Assembly (NCBI GenBank): GCA_034004685.1
Contig: JAVEWG010000047.1
Span: forward strand, 1 to 26,877
Length of the DNA: 26,877 nt
Direction: 5' to 3'
From: JAEUNX01 sp034004685
GTDB taxonomy: Bacteria; Pseudomonadota; Gammaproteobacteria; Burkholderiales; Rhodocyclaceae
A program made the translations under genes and the position numbers. Positions 14,502-24,300 of the stretch are shown one piece after another. The notes beneath the pieces were generated by a model. The model had not been told where the DNA came from. It saw only the letters and a list, made by a program, of their open reading frames with translations, and did no database searches. Within the stretch, counting starts at the first letter, position 1, and the number at the start of each line of letters is the position of its first letter.

Positions 14502-16394
14502 CTATTTGCCCAGGGCGGCCCGGATCTGCTCCAGGGTGGAGGGGTCGTCGATGGTGGTGAGATCCCCCGGATCCCGGCCTTCCGCCAGGGCCTGGATGGA
14601 CCGGCGCAGCATCTTGCCGGAGCGGGTCTTGGGCAGGCCGGCAATGAAGTGCACCCGGGAGGGCCGGGCGATGGCCCCCAGCAGGTTGTCCACGGTCTTC
14701 AACACTTCCTTCTCCAGGACGGCCCGCTTTTCCGGGGTATCCACCGCTTCGGCCTGTTTGACCACGGCAAAGGCCACGGGCATCTGGCCCTTGAGTTCGT
14801 CATGGACCCCCACCACCGCCACCTCGGCGATGGCCGGATGGGCCTGGACGGCCTCTTCGATCTCCCGGGTGCCCAGGCGATGGCCGGCCACGTTGATCAC
14901 GTCGTCCATGCGGCCCAGGATGGTGTGGTAGCCCTCGGCGTCCTTGATCCCCCAGTCGGAGGAGGAATAGACCACCGGATTCTTGAACAGGCTGAAGTAG
15001 GTGGACACGAAGCGCTCGTCCTGGCCCCACACGGTGGACAGGCAGCCCGGCGGCAAGGGCGGCACCACGCCGACGATGCCCTTTTCGTCCGCCCCGCATT
15101 CGGTGCCGTCTTCCCGGAAGATGCGCAGGTCGTAGCCATACACCGGGAAGCTGGGGGAGCCGTACTTGATGGGAGTGTCTTCCACCCCTCCCACGGCGGA
15201 GAGCATGGGCCAGCCGGTTTCGGTCTGCCAGTAGTTGTCGATCACCGGGATGCCCAGCCCCCCCATGATCCATTCATGGGTGGGCTGGTCCAGGGGCTCG
15301 CCGGCCAGAAAGAGGTGCTTGAGGGACGAGATATCGTACTTCTTGAGCCAAGCCGGATCCTGCTTCTTGAGCACCCGCACCGCAGTGGGGGCTGAGAACA
15401 TGACGCTGACCTTGAACTTCTCGACGATGCGCCACCACACCCCGGGGTCGGGCCGCAGCGGCGTGCCCTCGTACATGACGGTGGCCATACCGGCGATCAG
15501 GGGCCCATAGATGATGTAGCTGTGGCCCACCACCCAGCCGATGTCGGAGGTGGTGAACATGGTCTCGCCGGCCCGGCCGGTGTAGATGTGCTTCATGGAG
15601 GCGGCCAGGGCCACGCAATAGCCCCCGGTATCCCGCTGGACCCCCTTGGGCTTGCCGGTGGTGCCGGAGGTGTACAGGATGTAGCTGGGCTCGGAGGACT
15701 CCACCCAGGTCACCGGCACCTGGGCGTCCAGATGCCGGGCCCGCAGGCTGGCGTAGTCGCAATCCCGCCCCGCCACCACCGGGAAGCCCGGGTCCAGGCC
15801 CCGGTCTACGATCAGCACCTTGGCGGGGGGGTGCTCGGCCAGCTGGCAGGCCTCGTCCACCAGGTGCTTGTAGGGCACCGCCTTGCCGCCCCGCATGCCG
15901 GCGTCGGCGCTCACCATCAGCACCGGGCGGGCGTCATCGATGCGGGTGGCCAGGCTGCCGGCGGCAAAACCGCCGAACACCACCGAGTGGATGGCGCCGA
16001 TCCGGGCGCAGGCCAGCATGGCGAAGGCGGCCTCAGGGATCATGGGCATGTAGATCAGCACCCGGTCGCCCTTGCCGACCCCCAGCTCCCGCATGATGGC
16101 CGCCATGCGCATCACTTCCGCACGCAGTTGGGCGAAGCTGTAGATCCTTTCCTCGTTGGTCTCGGTGGAAACGTAGACTAGGGCCCGGTCGTCCGGGCGC
16201 TTTTCCGCATGGCGGTCCACCGCGTTGTAACAGAGGTTGGTGAGCCCGCCCTTGAACCATTTGACGAAGGGTGGGCGGCTGAAATCGCAGATTTCCTCGG
16301 CCGGCTTGTGCCAATGCACCAGGCGGGCCTGCTCGGCCCAGAACGCGTCCCGGTGTTCGATGGAACGACGATGGAACTCCTTGTAGCTGGTCAT
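14502..16394 (-). CDS. prpE: Propionate--CoA ligase PrpE
   Basis: Cytoplasmic AMP-forming enzyme that activates propionate with ATP and CoA to propionyl-CoA; 630 residues. The start MTSYKEFHRRSIEHRDAFWAEQA is family-typical and GAGAGGAAGC precedes the ATG. Visible motifs are the AMP-binding loop YTSGTTGKPKG (241-251), the adenylate region IDNYWQTETGWP, the hinge GYHTILGRMDDVINVAGHR and the C-terminal catalytic LPKTRSGK with K594. The overall pattern, including GGLTNLCYNAVDRH and SIQALAEGRDPGDLTTIDDP, fits PrpE rather than acetyl-CoA synthetase AcsA, though side activity on acetate is common. It ends a unit with acuI, which makes propionyl-CoA from acryloyl-CoA. Methylcitrate-cycle genes are not in the window. 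Confidence 0.94.
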   Translation of the reverse strand: MTSYKEFHRRSIEHRDAFWAEQARLVHWHKPAEEICDFSRPPFVKWFKGGLTNLCYNAVDRHAEKRPDDRALVYVSTETNEERIYSFAQLRAEVMRMAAIMRELGVGKGDRVLIYMPMIPEAAFAMLACARIGAIHSVVFGGFAAGSLATRIDDARPVLMVSADAGMRGGKAVPYKHLVDEACQLAEHPPAKVLIVDRGLDPGFPVVAGRDCDYASLRARHLDAQVPVTWVESSEPSYILYTSGTTGKPKGVQRDTGGYCVALAASMKHIYTGRAGETMFTTSDIGWVVGHSYIIYGPLIAGMATVMYEGTPLRPDPGVWWRIVEKFKVSVMFSAPTAVRVLKKQDPAWLKKYDISSLKHLFLAGEPLDQPTHEWIMGGLGIPVIDNYWQTETGWPMLSAVGGVEDTPIKYGSPSFPVYGYDLRIFREDGTECGADEKGIVGVVPPLPPGCLSTVWGQDERFVSTYFSLFKNPVVYSSSDWGIKDAEGYHTILGRMDDVINVAGHRLGTREIEEAVQAHPAIAEVAVVGVHDELKGQMPVAFAVVKQAEAVDTPEKRAVLEKEVLKTVDNLLGAIARPSRVHFIAGLPKTRSGKMLRRSIQALAEGRDPGDLTTIDDPSTLEQIRAALGK

Positions 16395-16515
16395 GCTTCC
16401 TCTCCCGAACTTTCCCTACTTGCTTTGACGGTTTCTCACCGGCTCCGGACGACCGGGCCCACCGGGGATGCCCCGGGACCCGCCGCCACCCGCCTTCCGG
16501 CCTGAGCCGGAGGGG

Positions 16516-17730
16516 TCAGGAGCCGGTACTGGTGTTCTCCGTACTCGCGCCGCCATCGTGCTCCTCCCGCGCGTAGCGGGTCAGCCACGCCAGGGGGATG
16601 CCGCAGCGGCTATCTGATTCAAGTAGTTCCAGGAGCGGCATGAGGGTGTGCACCACATCCCGCATGCGGGCGCGCACCTCGCCGTTCGCCCCGGCCTTGA
16701 GCTGGCCCAGGACGTGATCGATACTCACCTGGCGGCGCAGCAGGCGCTCCACCTCCTCCGGCCCCACGTCGCCGGCGGGTCCCACCACCCGGTTGCCCCC
16801 CGCCTGCAGCCCGCTCTGGGCCCGGGCCCCGGCCTGCTGGATGAGGGCATCCACGGACTGGGTGACGCCCTCGGCGGAGCCGGCCACGCCGATGCTGACC
16901 GAGATCTGGATGCGCTCGTCCCGATAGGTCATCACCAGCTTGTCGATGGCCCGCTGCATGCGCAGGGCGAAGGCGGTGCAGCCATCCAGGTCGATGGCCG
17001 GCGACAGCAGGGCAAACTGCCCCGGCGCCAGCTGGGCCACGGTATCTTCCTTGCGGACCCGGGTGGACAGGATCTTGGAGAGCTTGCGGTTGATGAGCTC
17101 CACCACATGGCTGCCCAGCCGCCCCAGGAGCGCCTCGTAGCCATCGATTTCCATCACCATGGCGCAGATGTCGCCCTGGTGGCGCCGCGCCAGGGCCAGT
17201 TCCTGCTCGCCGTGGGTATCCAGGTAGGCCCGGCTGGCCAGACCGGTGGTGGGATCCTTGGGGCTGGCCTGATCCAGGGCCGCCCGGGTGGCCTCCAGCT
17301 CCCGCCGGGCATCCCCCAGGCGGGTGAGGGAATCGAGCCGGGCCAGGAGCTCGGTGGTGCCGATGCCCTTGGTGATGAAATCGCTGGCCCCCAGCCGGCG
17401 GGCTTTCTCCCGGGCCTCGTCATCCTCGTCGCCGGAGATGACGATCACCGGCAGATCATGGATGCGGGACAGGCGCGAGCCTCGAATCCGCTCCAGCAGG
17501 CCAAAACCATCCAGACGGGGCATGCCGATGTCGGTGATCACCAGCCGAATCTGGGGATCCACCATCAGGGCCTGCCAGGCGGCATCCCCGTCGCCCTCTT
17601 CCCGGAACTCATAGCGGCCCCGGATGTGGCGGATGATGGACGCCCGCACCATGCGCGAGTCATCGACGATCAGGGCCCGGGGAAGGGAGGGCTCACCCCC
17701 CGGGTTCAAAGGAAGCGTGGTTTCGCTCAT
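16516..17730 (-). CDS. Response regulator with degenerate GGDEF domain
   Basis: A 404-residue cytoplasmic REC-GGDEF-type protein. The receiver (about 17-138) is complete, with acidic pair D23-D24, phosphoacceptor D67 in VITDIGMP and K121. The second domain (about 155-310) has the diguanylate cyclase outline (DPTTGLASRAYLD, VMEIDGYEALLGRLG, ISVSIGVAGSAEGV), but the catalytic signature reads APGQF (235-239) instead of GGDEF. The inhibitory-site RxxD is kept as R226-K-E-D229 at the usual five-residue spacing. Synthesis of c-di-GMP is therefore unlikely, while binding it is possible. About 95 C-terminal residues follow without a known domain. Its ATG overlaps the acuI stop by four bases and prpE follows after 121 bases, so it is embedded in a propionyl-CoA operon. 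A short stem (16496-16511) follows the stop codon. Confidence 0.88.
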   Translation of the reverse strand: MSETTLPLNPGGEPSLPRALIVDDSRMVRASIIRHIRGRYEFREEGDGDAAWQALMVDPQIRLVITDIGMPRLDGFGLLERIRGSRLSRIHDLPVIVISGDEDDEAREKARRLGASDFITKGIGTTELLARLDSLTRLGDARRELEATRAALDQASPKDPTTGLASRAYLDTHGEQELALARRHQGDICAMVMEIDGYEALLGRLGSHVVELINRKLSKILSTRVRKEDTVAQLAPGQFALLSPAIDLDGCTAFALRMQRAIDKLVMTYRDERIQISVSIGVAGSAEGVTQSVDALIQQAGARAQSGLQAGGNRVVGPAGDVGPEEVERLLRRQVSIDHVLGQLKAGANGEVRARMRDVVHTLMPLLELLESDSRCGIPLAWLTRYAREEHDGGASTENTSTGS

Positions 17731-18725
17731 GAGCCGGTAATCCTTACCACGGTACGGCCCCTGACGGAGCCGGCGATATAAGCCGCAAAGGCATCGGGAA
17801 GTTCATCCAGGCTGATCTCCCGGGTCATGGCCTCCAGGTGGCGGGGCATCAGATCCCCCGCCAGGCGCCGCCAGACATCCGCCCGGACCGGAAAGCCAAT
17901 GTAGCCTGAATCCACCCCCAGCAGGCTGACCCCCCGCAAAATGAAGGGGAACACCGTGGTGTGGAGTTCGGCGCTGGCGGCATTGCCGATGCTGGCCACG
18001 GTGCCCCCCTGCTGCATGGCGGCCAGCAGCCAGTGGAGGATCTCGCCCCCCACGTTATCCACCGCGCCGGCCCAGCGTCCCGCCTCCAGGGGGCGGGTCT
18101 TGGTGAAATCGACGGTGGCGCGCAACAGGATCCCGGCGGCCCCCAGGGACTTGAGAAAGCCCTCTTCCTCCGGTTTGCCGGTCAGGGCCACCACCTGGTA
18201 GCCCAGGCCCGCCAGCATGTCCACCGCCAGCCCCCCCACCCCGCCGCTGGCGCCGGTCACCACCACCGGCCCCTTACCCGGGGCCAGGCCGTTGTGCTCC
18301 ATGCGCAGGATCGCCAGGGCGGCGGTGAAACCGGCGGTGCCCAGGGCCATGGCCGAACGCAGGTCCAGACCCGCCGGCAGGGGCAGCACCCAGCTCGCCG
18401 GAATCCGCGCCAGTTCGGCATACCCCCCGTGATGGGACACCCCGATGTCGAAGCTGGTGGCGATCACCGCGTCCCCCGGCTTGAAACGGGGGTCGCTGCT
18501 ATCGACCACCGTGCCGGACAGGTCGATGCCCCCCACGCAGGGAAAGCGCCGGATGATCTTGCCCTTGCCCGTGGCAGCCAGGGCATCCTTGTAATTGATG
18601 CTGCTGTAGGCCACCCGGATCAGCACTTCCCCCGGATCGAGCCCCTCCACCCCAAGGCGGGTGAGGCTGGACCGTACCTGGCCGCCAACCTGCTCGATCA
18701 ACAAGGCCTTGAAGGTATCGCTCAT
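17727..18725 (-). CDS. acuI: AcuI/YhdH-type acryloyl-CoA reductase (quinone oxidoreductase family)
   Basis: A zinc-free medium-chain dehydrogenase of 332 residues that in characterised members reduces acryloyl-CoA to propionyl-CoA with NADPH, protecting against reactive acryloyl-CoA. Visible features are the N-terminal GroES-like domain with YSSINYKDALAATGKGKI and FPCVGGIDLSGTV, the nucleotide loop GASGGVGG (158-165) and the C-terminal LLGVDSGYIGFPVRADVWRRLA of the YhdH/AcuI branch. The ATG at 18725 is preceded by a strong AGGAGG; the frame is open to 18854, but the extra residues are unlike the family. It leads an apparent operon with the REC protein (ATGA overlap) and prpE. Substrate is inferred from family and context. 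Confidence 0.88.
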   Translation of the reverse strand: MSDTFKALLIEQVGGQVRSSLTRLGVEGLDPGEVLIRVAYSSINYKDALAATGKGKIIRRFPCVGGIDLSGTVVDSSDPRFKPGDAVIATSFDIGVSHHGGYAELARIPASWVLPLPAGLDLRSAMALGTAGFTAALAILRMEHNGLAPGKGPVVVTGASGGVGGLAVDMLAGLGYQVVALTGKPEEEGFLKSLGAAGILLRATVDFTKTRPLEAGRWAGAVDNVGGEILHWLLAAMQQGGTVASIGNAASAELHTTVFPFILRGVSLLGVDSGYIGFPVRADVWRRLAGDLMPRHLEAMTREISLDELPDAFAAYIAGSVRGRTVVRITGS

Positions 18726-18785
18726 TGGGGGACACTCCTCCTGGGGAATGGGCCGGGGCCGCCGCCAGCCTGGCGGACAGCCGGG

Positions 18786-18791
18786 ATTATA
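18786..18791 (-). promoter_or_regulatory. Candidate -10 element of the acuI operon
   Basis: A perfect TATAAT on the minus strand, about 60 bases upstream of the acuI ATG in an otherwise GC-rich leader. No clear -35 stands at 17 bases, so an activator may be needed. Confidence 0.45.
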
Positions 18792-18891
18792 GCCAAACCC
18801 AGGGGCCTTTCCTGCCCGTAACCCAGGGGCTATCCTCAAGTCGTGCCCGCACAATCCGATAACAAGACCAGGTCATATTCCCCGAGCCCCC

Positions 18892-19755
18892 ATGCCCCTC
18901 CTGACCGAAGCCCTTCCCTCCCTCGAAGCCTACGTGGCTTTCTTCGCCAGTCAGCCCCTGCCGGTGCTCCGGCACACGGCCAAGGCTCTGGACGGGTTTC
19001 AGGATGACGAGGAGCGGATCAACGGCAAGCAGGTTGCCGGAGTCATCCTGGCCGACCCCTTGATGACCCTGCGCCTGCTCAGCCATCTGGAAGCCAACCG
19101 GCGCAGCTCCCAGAACCACGACATCACCACCATCGACCGGGCGGTGATGATGATGGGCATCGCCCCCTTCCTCCGCGCCTTTGCCGATTTGCCCACGGTG
19201 GAGTCCACCCTGGCAGCCCATCCCAAGGCCCTGCTGGGGGCCCTCAAGGTAATCGGCCGCTCCCGCCGGGCCGCCCACATCGCCCGGGACTGGGCCATCG
19301 TGCGCCATGATCTGGATGTGGATGAAATCACCGTGGCCACCCTGCTGCGGGAAGCCACCGAGATCATCTGCTGGGTCTTCGCCCCGGCCCTCACCCAACG
19401 GGTCTATGACCTGCAACGGGCCGACCGGACCCTGCGCAGCGCCATTGCCCAGCGCCAGGTGTTCGGCTTCACCGCCCAGGAAATCCAGCAGGCCCTGGTG
19501 GAGGCCTGGCACCTGCCCCGCCTGCTGATGGATCTCATGGACGACCGCCATGCCGCCAACCCCCGGGTCCGCAATGTGGTGATCGCCACCAACCTGGCCC
19601 GCCACGCTGCCCACGGCTGGGACAACGCCGCCCTGCCCGACGATTTCCGGGACGCCCAGGCCCTCCTCCACATCGGCCTGCGCCCCCTGCTTCAACGCCT
19701 GGGTGTGCCGGCCGAGTTCGCCGAAACCTACCTGGCCGGCGAGGAAGACACCTGA
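18892..19755 (+). CDS. HDOD domain signalling protein
   Basis: A 287-residue cytoplasmic protein of the HDOD family, an HD-related domain that lacks full metal ligands and usually serves protein-protein signalling. Supporting segments are QVAGVILADPLMTLRLLSHLEA, TTIDRAVMMMGIAPFLRAF (the ITS-IxxAIxxLG-like HDOD core), AAHIARDWAIVRHDLDVDEITVATLLREATEIICW at the position of the former HD site, and GFTAQEIQQALVEAWHLPRLLMDLMDD near the C-terminal part. The HD pair is replaced by RE in LLREATEII, as expected for this family. It is divergent from acuI and 49 bases ahead of lemA. Between them a 6-base stem (19766-19771 with 19778-19783) brackets TATCAT, which could also be a -10 box for lemA. Confidence 0.85.
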   Translation: MPLLTEALPSLEAYVAFFASQPLPVLRHTAKALDGFQDDEERINGKQVAGVILADPLMTLRLLSHLEANRRSSQNHDITTIDRAVMMMGIAPFLRAFADLPTVESTLAAHPKALLGALKVIGRSRRAAHIARDWAIVRHDLDVDEITVATLLREATEIICWVFAPALTQRVYDLQRADRTLRSAIAQRQVFGFTAQEIQQALVEAWHLPRLLMDLMDDRHAANPRVRNVVIATNLARHAAHGWDNAALPDDFRDAQALLHIGLRPLLQRLGVPAEFAETYLAGEEDT

Positions 19756-19804
19756 CCCCCGCGCCGCCGGCTATCATGCCGGCACCCAGACTTCGGAGCC
19801 CCTC

Positions 19805-20380
19805 ATGAGCATTTCCTCCGCCCTTTTCCTGGCCGGCCTGGCCGCCGCGGCCGTCTATGCCGTGGTGATGTACAACGGCCTGGTCCAGCTCAAGCACAAC
19901 CTGGCCCGGGCCTGGGCCAATATCGACGTACTCCTCAAGCAGCGCCACGACGAACTACCCAAGCTGGTGGAGGTCTGCCGCCAGTATCGCCAGTTCGAAC
20001 AGACCACCCTGACCCAGGTAGTGGAAGCCCGCCGCCAGGTTGCGGACGCCCGGGAGCGCCACGATCTCTCCGCCCTGGGGGCCGCCGAGTCCGCCCTGCG
20101 GGCTGGCCTGGGCAGCATCTTCGCGGTGGCCGAGGCCTACCCGGAACTGCGGGCCAACGAGCATTTCATGCAGCTCCAGACCCGCATCACCGCCCTGGAA
20201 AACGCCATCGCCGACCGCCGGGAGATCTACAACGAGTCGGTCAATCTCTTCAATGTCCGGATCGAGCAGTTCCCGGACCTGCTGGTGGCCCGCCTGATCC
20301 AGTACCAAGCCCAGCCCTTGCTGGAATTTTCCAGCGCGGAAAAGGCCGACGTGGACCTCAAGACCCTTTTTTCCGCCTGA
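19805..20380 (+). CDS. LemA family protein
   Basis: A 191-residue membrane-anchored helical protein. One N-terminal membrane segment (about 4-23) is followed by the family hallmark YNGLVQLKHNLARAWANIDV with LLKQRHDELPKLVE, then long helices with FAVAEAYPELRANEHFMQLQ and ENAIADRREIYNESVNLFN. The ATG at 19805 gives a normal LemA; an upstream frame extension to 19703 overlaps the HDOD gene and is rejected. Biochemical role is unknown; LemA proteins are commonly encoded next to GIDE-like or TPM-domain membrane proteins, as here with a 6-base gap. Confidence 0.9.
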   Translation: MSISSALFLAGLAAAAVYAVVMYNGLVQLKHNLARAWANIDVLLKQRHDELPKLVEVCRQYRQFEQTTLTQVVEARRQVADARERHDLSALGAAESALRAGLGSIFAVAEAYPELRANEHFMQLQTRITALENAIADRREIYNESVNLFNVRIEQFPDLLVARLIQYQAQPLLEFSSAEKADVDLKTLFSA

Positions 20381-20386
20381 TTTGCC

Positions 20387-21289
20387 ATGGGCATGTCCCT
20401 GCGCTGGAGCGGCCCGGGCCTCACCCTGGCCTCCGCCCAATTCCTGCTGCTGATGGCAGCCCTGCGCTTGGGGCCCGGGCCCGGCGCCGGGGTGGCGGCG
20501 GGGCTCCTGCTGCTCACCGGCCTGTTCGGCTGGCAACGGGCCCTGCGCCATGGCCGGCTGATCGGCGACACCCCCACCGCCCGGGTGGCCTCCGCCGCCC
20601 AGGGCTACGTGGAATTGCGGGGCCGCGGCCAGCCCCTCGACGGCACGCCCCTCCTCTCCCCCTTCAATGGCCTGCCGGTGCTGTGGTACCGGGTGGTTAC
20701 CGAACGGCGGGAGCGGGACAAATGGACTCACGAATCCACGGATGAAAGCGACGCCTCCTTCCTGCTGGACGACGGCTCCGGCCGCGTGGCGGTGGATCCG
20801 GAAGGGGCCCGGATGGAAGTCCGCCGCAAGGAAGTCCACCTCCGGGGCGACCACCGCATCACCCAATGGTGCCTGCTGCGCCATGACCCCATCTACGTGC
20901 TGGGGCAATTCATCACCCTGGGGAGCATTTCCCCGGACCACGACCTGGCCGCCGGCACCCGGGAATTGCTGGCCCAATGGAAGCAGGACCGCCCCGCCCT
21001 GCTGGCCCGTTTCGACGCCAACAAAGATGGGGAGATCAGCCTGGAGGAATGGGAAGCGGCCCGCGCCGCCGCCCGCCAGGAAGTCACCACCCTGCGGGAC
21101 CAGGCCCTGGCCGCCGCCGAGGCCCACGTGGTGCGCAAGCCCACCGACGGCCGGCTGTACCTCATCTCCGACCTGGACCCAGACAAGCTGGCCCGCCGCT
21201 TCCGGCTGTGGTCCTGGTACCACCTGACCCTGTTCCTGGGGAGCGCGGCGGGGCTGGCCTGGCTGGCCAATAAGGGCAATCTGGGCTAA
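20387..21289 (+). CDS. GIDE-like membrane protein with inserted EF-hand
   Basis: A 300-residue membrane protein encoded directly after lemA. It has N-terminal hydrophobic segments (about 11-48) and a C-terminal one (about 278-295). Between them is a soluble region resembling the prokaryotic GIDE domain (TPTARVASAAQGYVELRGRG, PVLWYRVVTERRERDKW, FLLDDGSGRVAVDPEGA, YVLGQFITLG). Within it, residues 210-221 read DANKDGEISLEE, a good EF-hand loop with D at 1, N at 3, D at 5, S at 9 and E at 12, flanked by helix-forming sequence. Eukaryotic GIDE relatives are E3 ligases, but no RING is present here. Calcium binding is inferred from the loop only. The gene ends 19 bases before the convergent hsdR stop. 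Confidence 0.75.
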   Translation: MGMSLRWSGPGLTLASAQFLLLMAALRLGPGPGAGVAAGLLLLTGLFGWQRALRHGRLIGDTPTARVASAAQGYVELRGRGQPLDGTPLLSPFNGLPVLWYRVVTERRERDKWTHESTDESDASFLLDDGSGRVAVDPEGARMEVRRKEVHLRGDHRITQWCLLRHDPIYVLGQFITLGSISPDHDLAAGTRELLAQWKQDRPALLARFDANKDGEISLEEWEAARAAARQEVTTLRDQALAAAEAHVVRKPTDGRLYLISDLDPDKLARRFRLWSWYHLTLFLGSAAGLAWLANKGNLG

Positions 21290-21308
21290 CCCTGGACAAG
21301 TTGGAAAG

Positions 21309-24300
21309 TTAATTCGACCACTCGTTAGACAGCAACTCCGCCTGCTTGAGCACCAACTCAACCGCATCGGCCTGCTGGTCAGGTGGGTACTTCCACTTCT
21401 GCAAGCAGCGCCGCACCAAAATTCGCAGCCGCGCCCGGACACTCTCGCGCACCTGCCAATCCACCGTGGTACTGGCCCGCAACTTTTCTGTGATCTCGAT
21501 GGCAATCTTCTTCAGGATGTCATCACCCAGTTCGCGGACCGCGCTTTCGTTGTTAGCCAAGGCGTCATAAAAGGCAATCTCGTCCTGCCCCAAACCCAGC
21601 GCGGCTTCGCGTTCCAGCACAGCCTGGAACTCCTTGGCCATCTGGATCAGCTCCTCGATGACCTGGGCTGTCTCTATGGCGCGGTTGTGGTACTTGCGCA
21701 GGGTCTCCAGTAGACGGTCGCCGTACTTCTTCTCCTGCACCACGTTGTTGCGGGCCCGCGCCTTGATCTCGTCGCGCAGCAGCTTTTCCAGCAACTCCAC
21801 GGCCAGGTTGCGGCTGTCCATCTGGCGCACGTCTTCCAGGAACTCATCCGACAGCAGACCAATGTTGGGCTTGTCCAACCCAGCCAGCGCAAAGATGTCA
21901 GCCACGCCGTCGGCGACGATGGCGTTGTCCAGAATCTGCTTCAGCGCGCTGTTCTTCTCTTCGGTGGATCGTTTTTTGTCCACCGTAGTGAACTTGGTGA
22001 TGGCCGCCTTGATGGCCGAAAAGAATGCGATTTCCCTACGCAGCGCGGCGGCTTCATCCAGCGTGCCACACAGTGAATAGGCCTTGGCCACCGCCACCAT
22101 GGTGTCGAGGAAGCGCTGCTTGCCATCCTTCAGACCCAGCAGATGGTTGGCACAGGGCACCAGCAATGCCGCAGCCTGGGTCTCGAACCCACTGTAGTCG
22201 CAGCCGTGCATCATGCCGCGCACGATGTCCATCTTCTCCAGCAACACGGCCAGGGCCTCGGCGGCGTTGTGGGTGGGGTCGCCCTTGCCCTTGGCCTCGG
22301 TGTAGGTCTTGAGCGCGGCCTTCAGTTCATTGGCAATGCCGATGTAATCCACCACCAGGCCGCCCGGCTTGTTCTTGAACACGCGGTTGACACGGGCAAT
22401 CGCCTGCATCAGGTTGTGGCCCTTCATGGGCTTGTCCACATACATGGTGTGGCAGCACGGGGCATCAAAGCCGGTCAACCACATGTCGCGCACGATCACC
22501 AGCTTCAGCGTGTCTTGGGCGTCCTTGAAGCGCTTCTCCAGGCGTTTTTTCACCTGCTTGCTGTACAGGTGAGGTTGCAGCAGCTCCTTGTCGGCCGCTG
22601 AACCGGTCATTACCACCTTGATAGCGCCTTTTTCCGGATCATTGTCGTGCCAGCCGGGCCGCAGGGTGACGATGGCTTTGTAGAGCTGGGCACAAATGTC
22701 GCGGCTCATGCAGACGATCATCGCCTTGCCATCCAGCGTTGCGCTGCGGGTTTCGAAGTGCTCAACCAGGTCCTTGGCTACTTGCGCCAGACGCGGCTCG
22801 GCGCCCACCAGTTTTTCCAGCGCGGCCCATTCGCTTTTTGTTTTCTCGCGGCTAGCGATGTCTTCTTCATCTTCCACCACCTCATCGACCTGCTCGTTGA
22901 GCGCGTCGATCTCGGCCTGCTTCACATCCAGCTTGGCCAGGCGGCTTTCGTAGTAGATGGGCACCGTCGCGCCATCATCCACCGCATCCTGAATGTCATA
23001 GATGCTGACGTAGTCGCCAAACACCGCACGGGTGTCCTTGTCCTCCAGGGCGATCGGCGTGCCGGTGAAGCCGATGAAGGTGGCGTTTTTCAGCGCATCA
23101 CGCAAATGCTTGGCATAGCCGAACACATACTTGCCCGCCTTCTCGTCAAAACGCCCCTTGGTGCCGTACTGGCTGCGGTGCGCTTCATCCGAGATGACCA
23201 CGATGTTGGATCGGTCAGACAACAGCGGGTGTTCATCTTCTTCGTCCAGCAGCGCGAATTTCTGCACCGTGGTGAAGATGATGCCCCCCGCCTGACGCGA
23301 GGCCAGCATTTCGCGCAGTTCGTCACGACTGCCCGCCTGCAACGGCGTGGTCTTGAGCAAGTCACTGGCCGCGCAGAAGGTGGCGAACAACTGGCCATCC
23401 AGATCGTTGCGGTCCGTTACCACCACCAGCGTCGGGTTTTTCATCTCCGGCTGTTGCAACAGCCTGCCCGCGTAGCAGGCCATGGTGATGCTCTTGCCCG
23501 AACCCTGGGTGTGCCACACCACACCGGCCTTGCGCGAGCCTGGCTTTACCTCTTTGCCGTAGGTGGCACGTTCCTCCCGCACCTCCAGCAATCCTTTGTC
23601 GGGCGAACTGGCCGCGATCACCGTGGCGCGCACCGCTTCACGCACGGCGTGGAACTGGTGGTAGCCCGCGATTTTCTTGATCACCGCGTCGCCATCCTGC
23701 TCGAACAGCACGAAGTGGCGGATGTAATCAAGGAACAACTCCGGCGCGAAAAAGCCGCGCACCACGGTTTCAAGCTCCAGTTGCAGGCGGGGCCGGTCGT
23801 CCTCATGGGCAATGGTGCGCCAGGGCAACATCCGTTCGGCGTTGGCTGTGAGGGAGCCCACCCGCGCCGTCCAGCCATCGCTGACCACCAACGCCTCGTT
23901 GCTGTTGAACAGGTCGCTGATCTCATCCTTGTAGGTCTGCAACTGGTTGAAGGCATCCCAGACGTCGGTTTGTTCGTTGGCAGGGTTTTTCAGCTCCACC
24001 ACCGCCAGCGGGAGGCCGTTCACAAAGGCGAGCACATCGGGCCGACGCGGCTGTTTTGTCCCGGTGATGGTGAACTGGTTCACCACCAGAAAATCGTTGT
24101 TGCCGGGCTGCGCAAAGTCGATGAAGTGCACCAGATCGCGCTTCTTCTCGTCCCCCACGACAAACTCCACCTGCACGCCATTCAACAACAGCCGGTGCAC
24201 GCTGCGGTTGCGCACCACCATCTGCGGCTCGCTCACCGTCTGCAGCGCATGCGCGGCCTGCTCCAGCGCGGCCGGTGGAATCTGCGGGTTGATCCGGGCC

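Noticed and set aside
14280..15395. Plus-strand open frame opposite prpE
   Set aside because: Antisense shadow of a well-supported gene.
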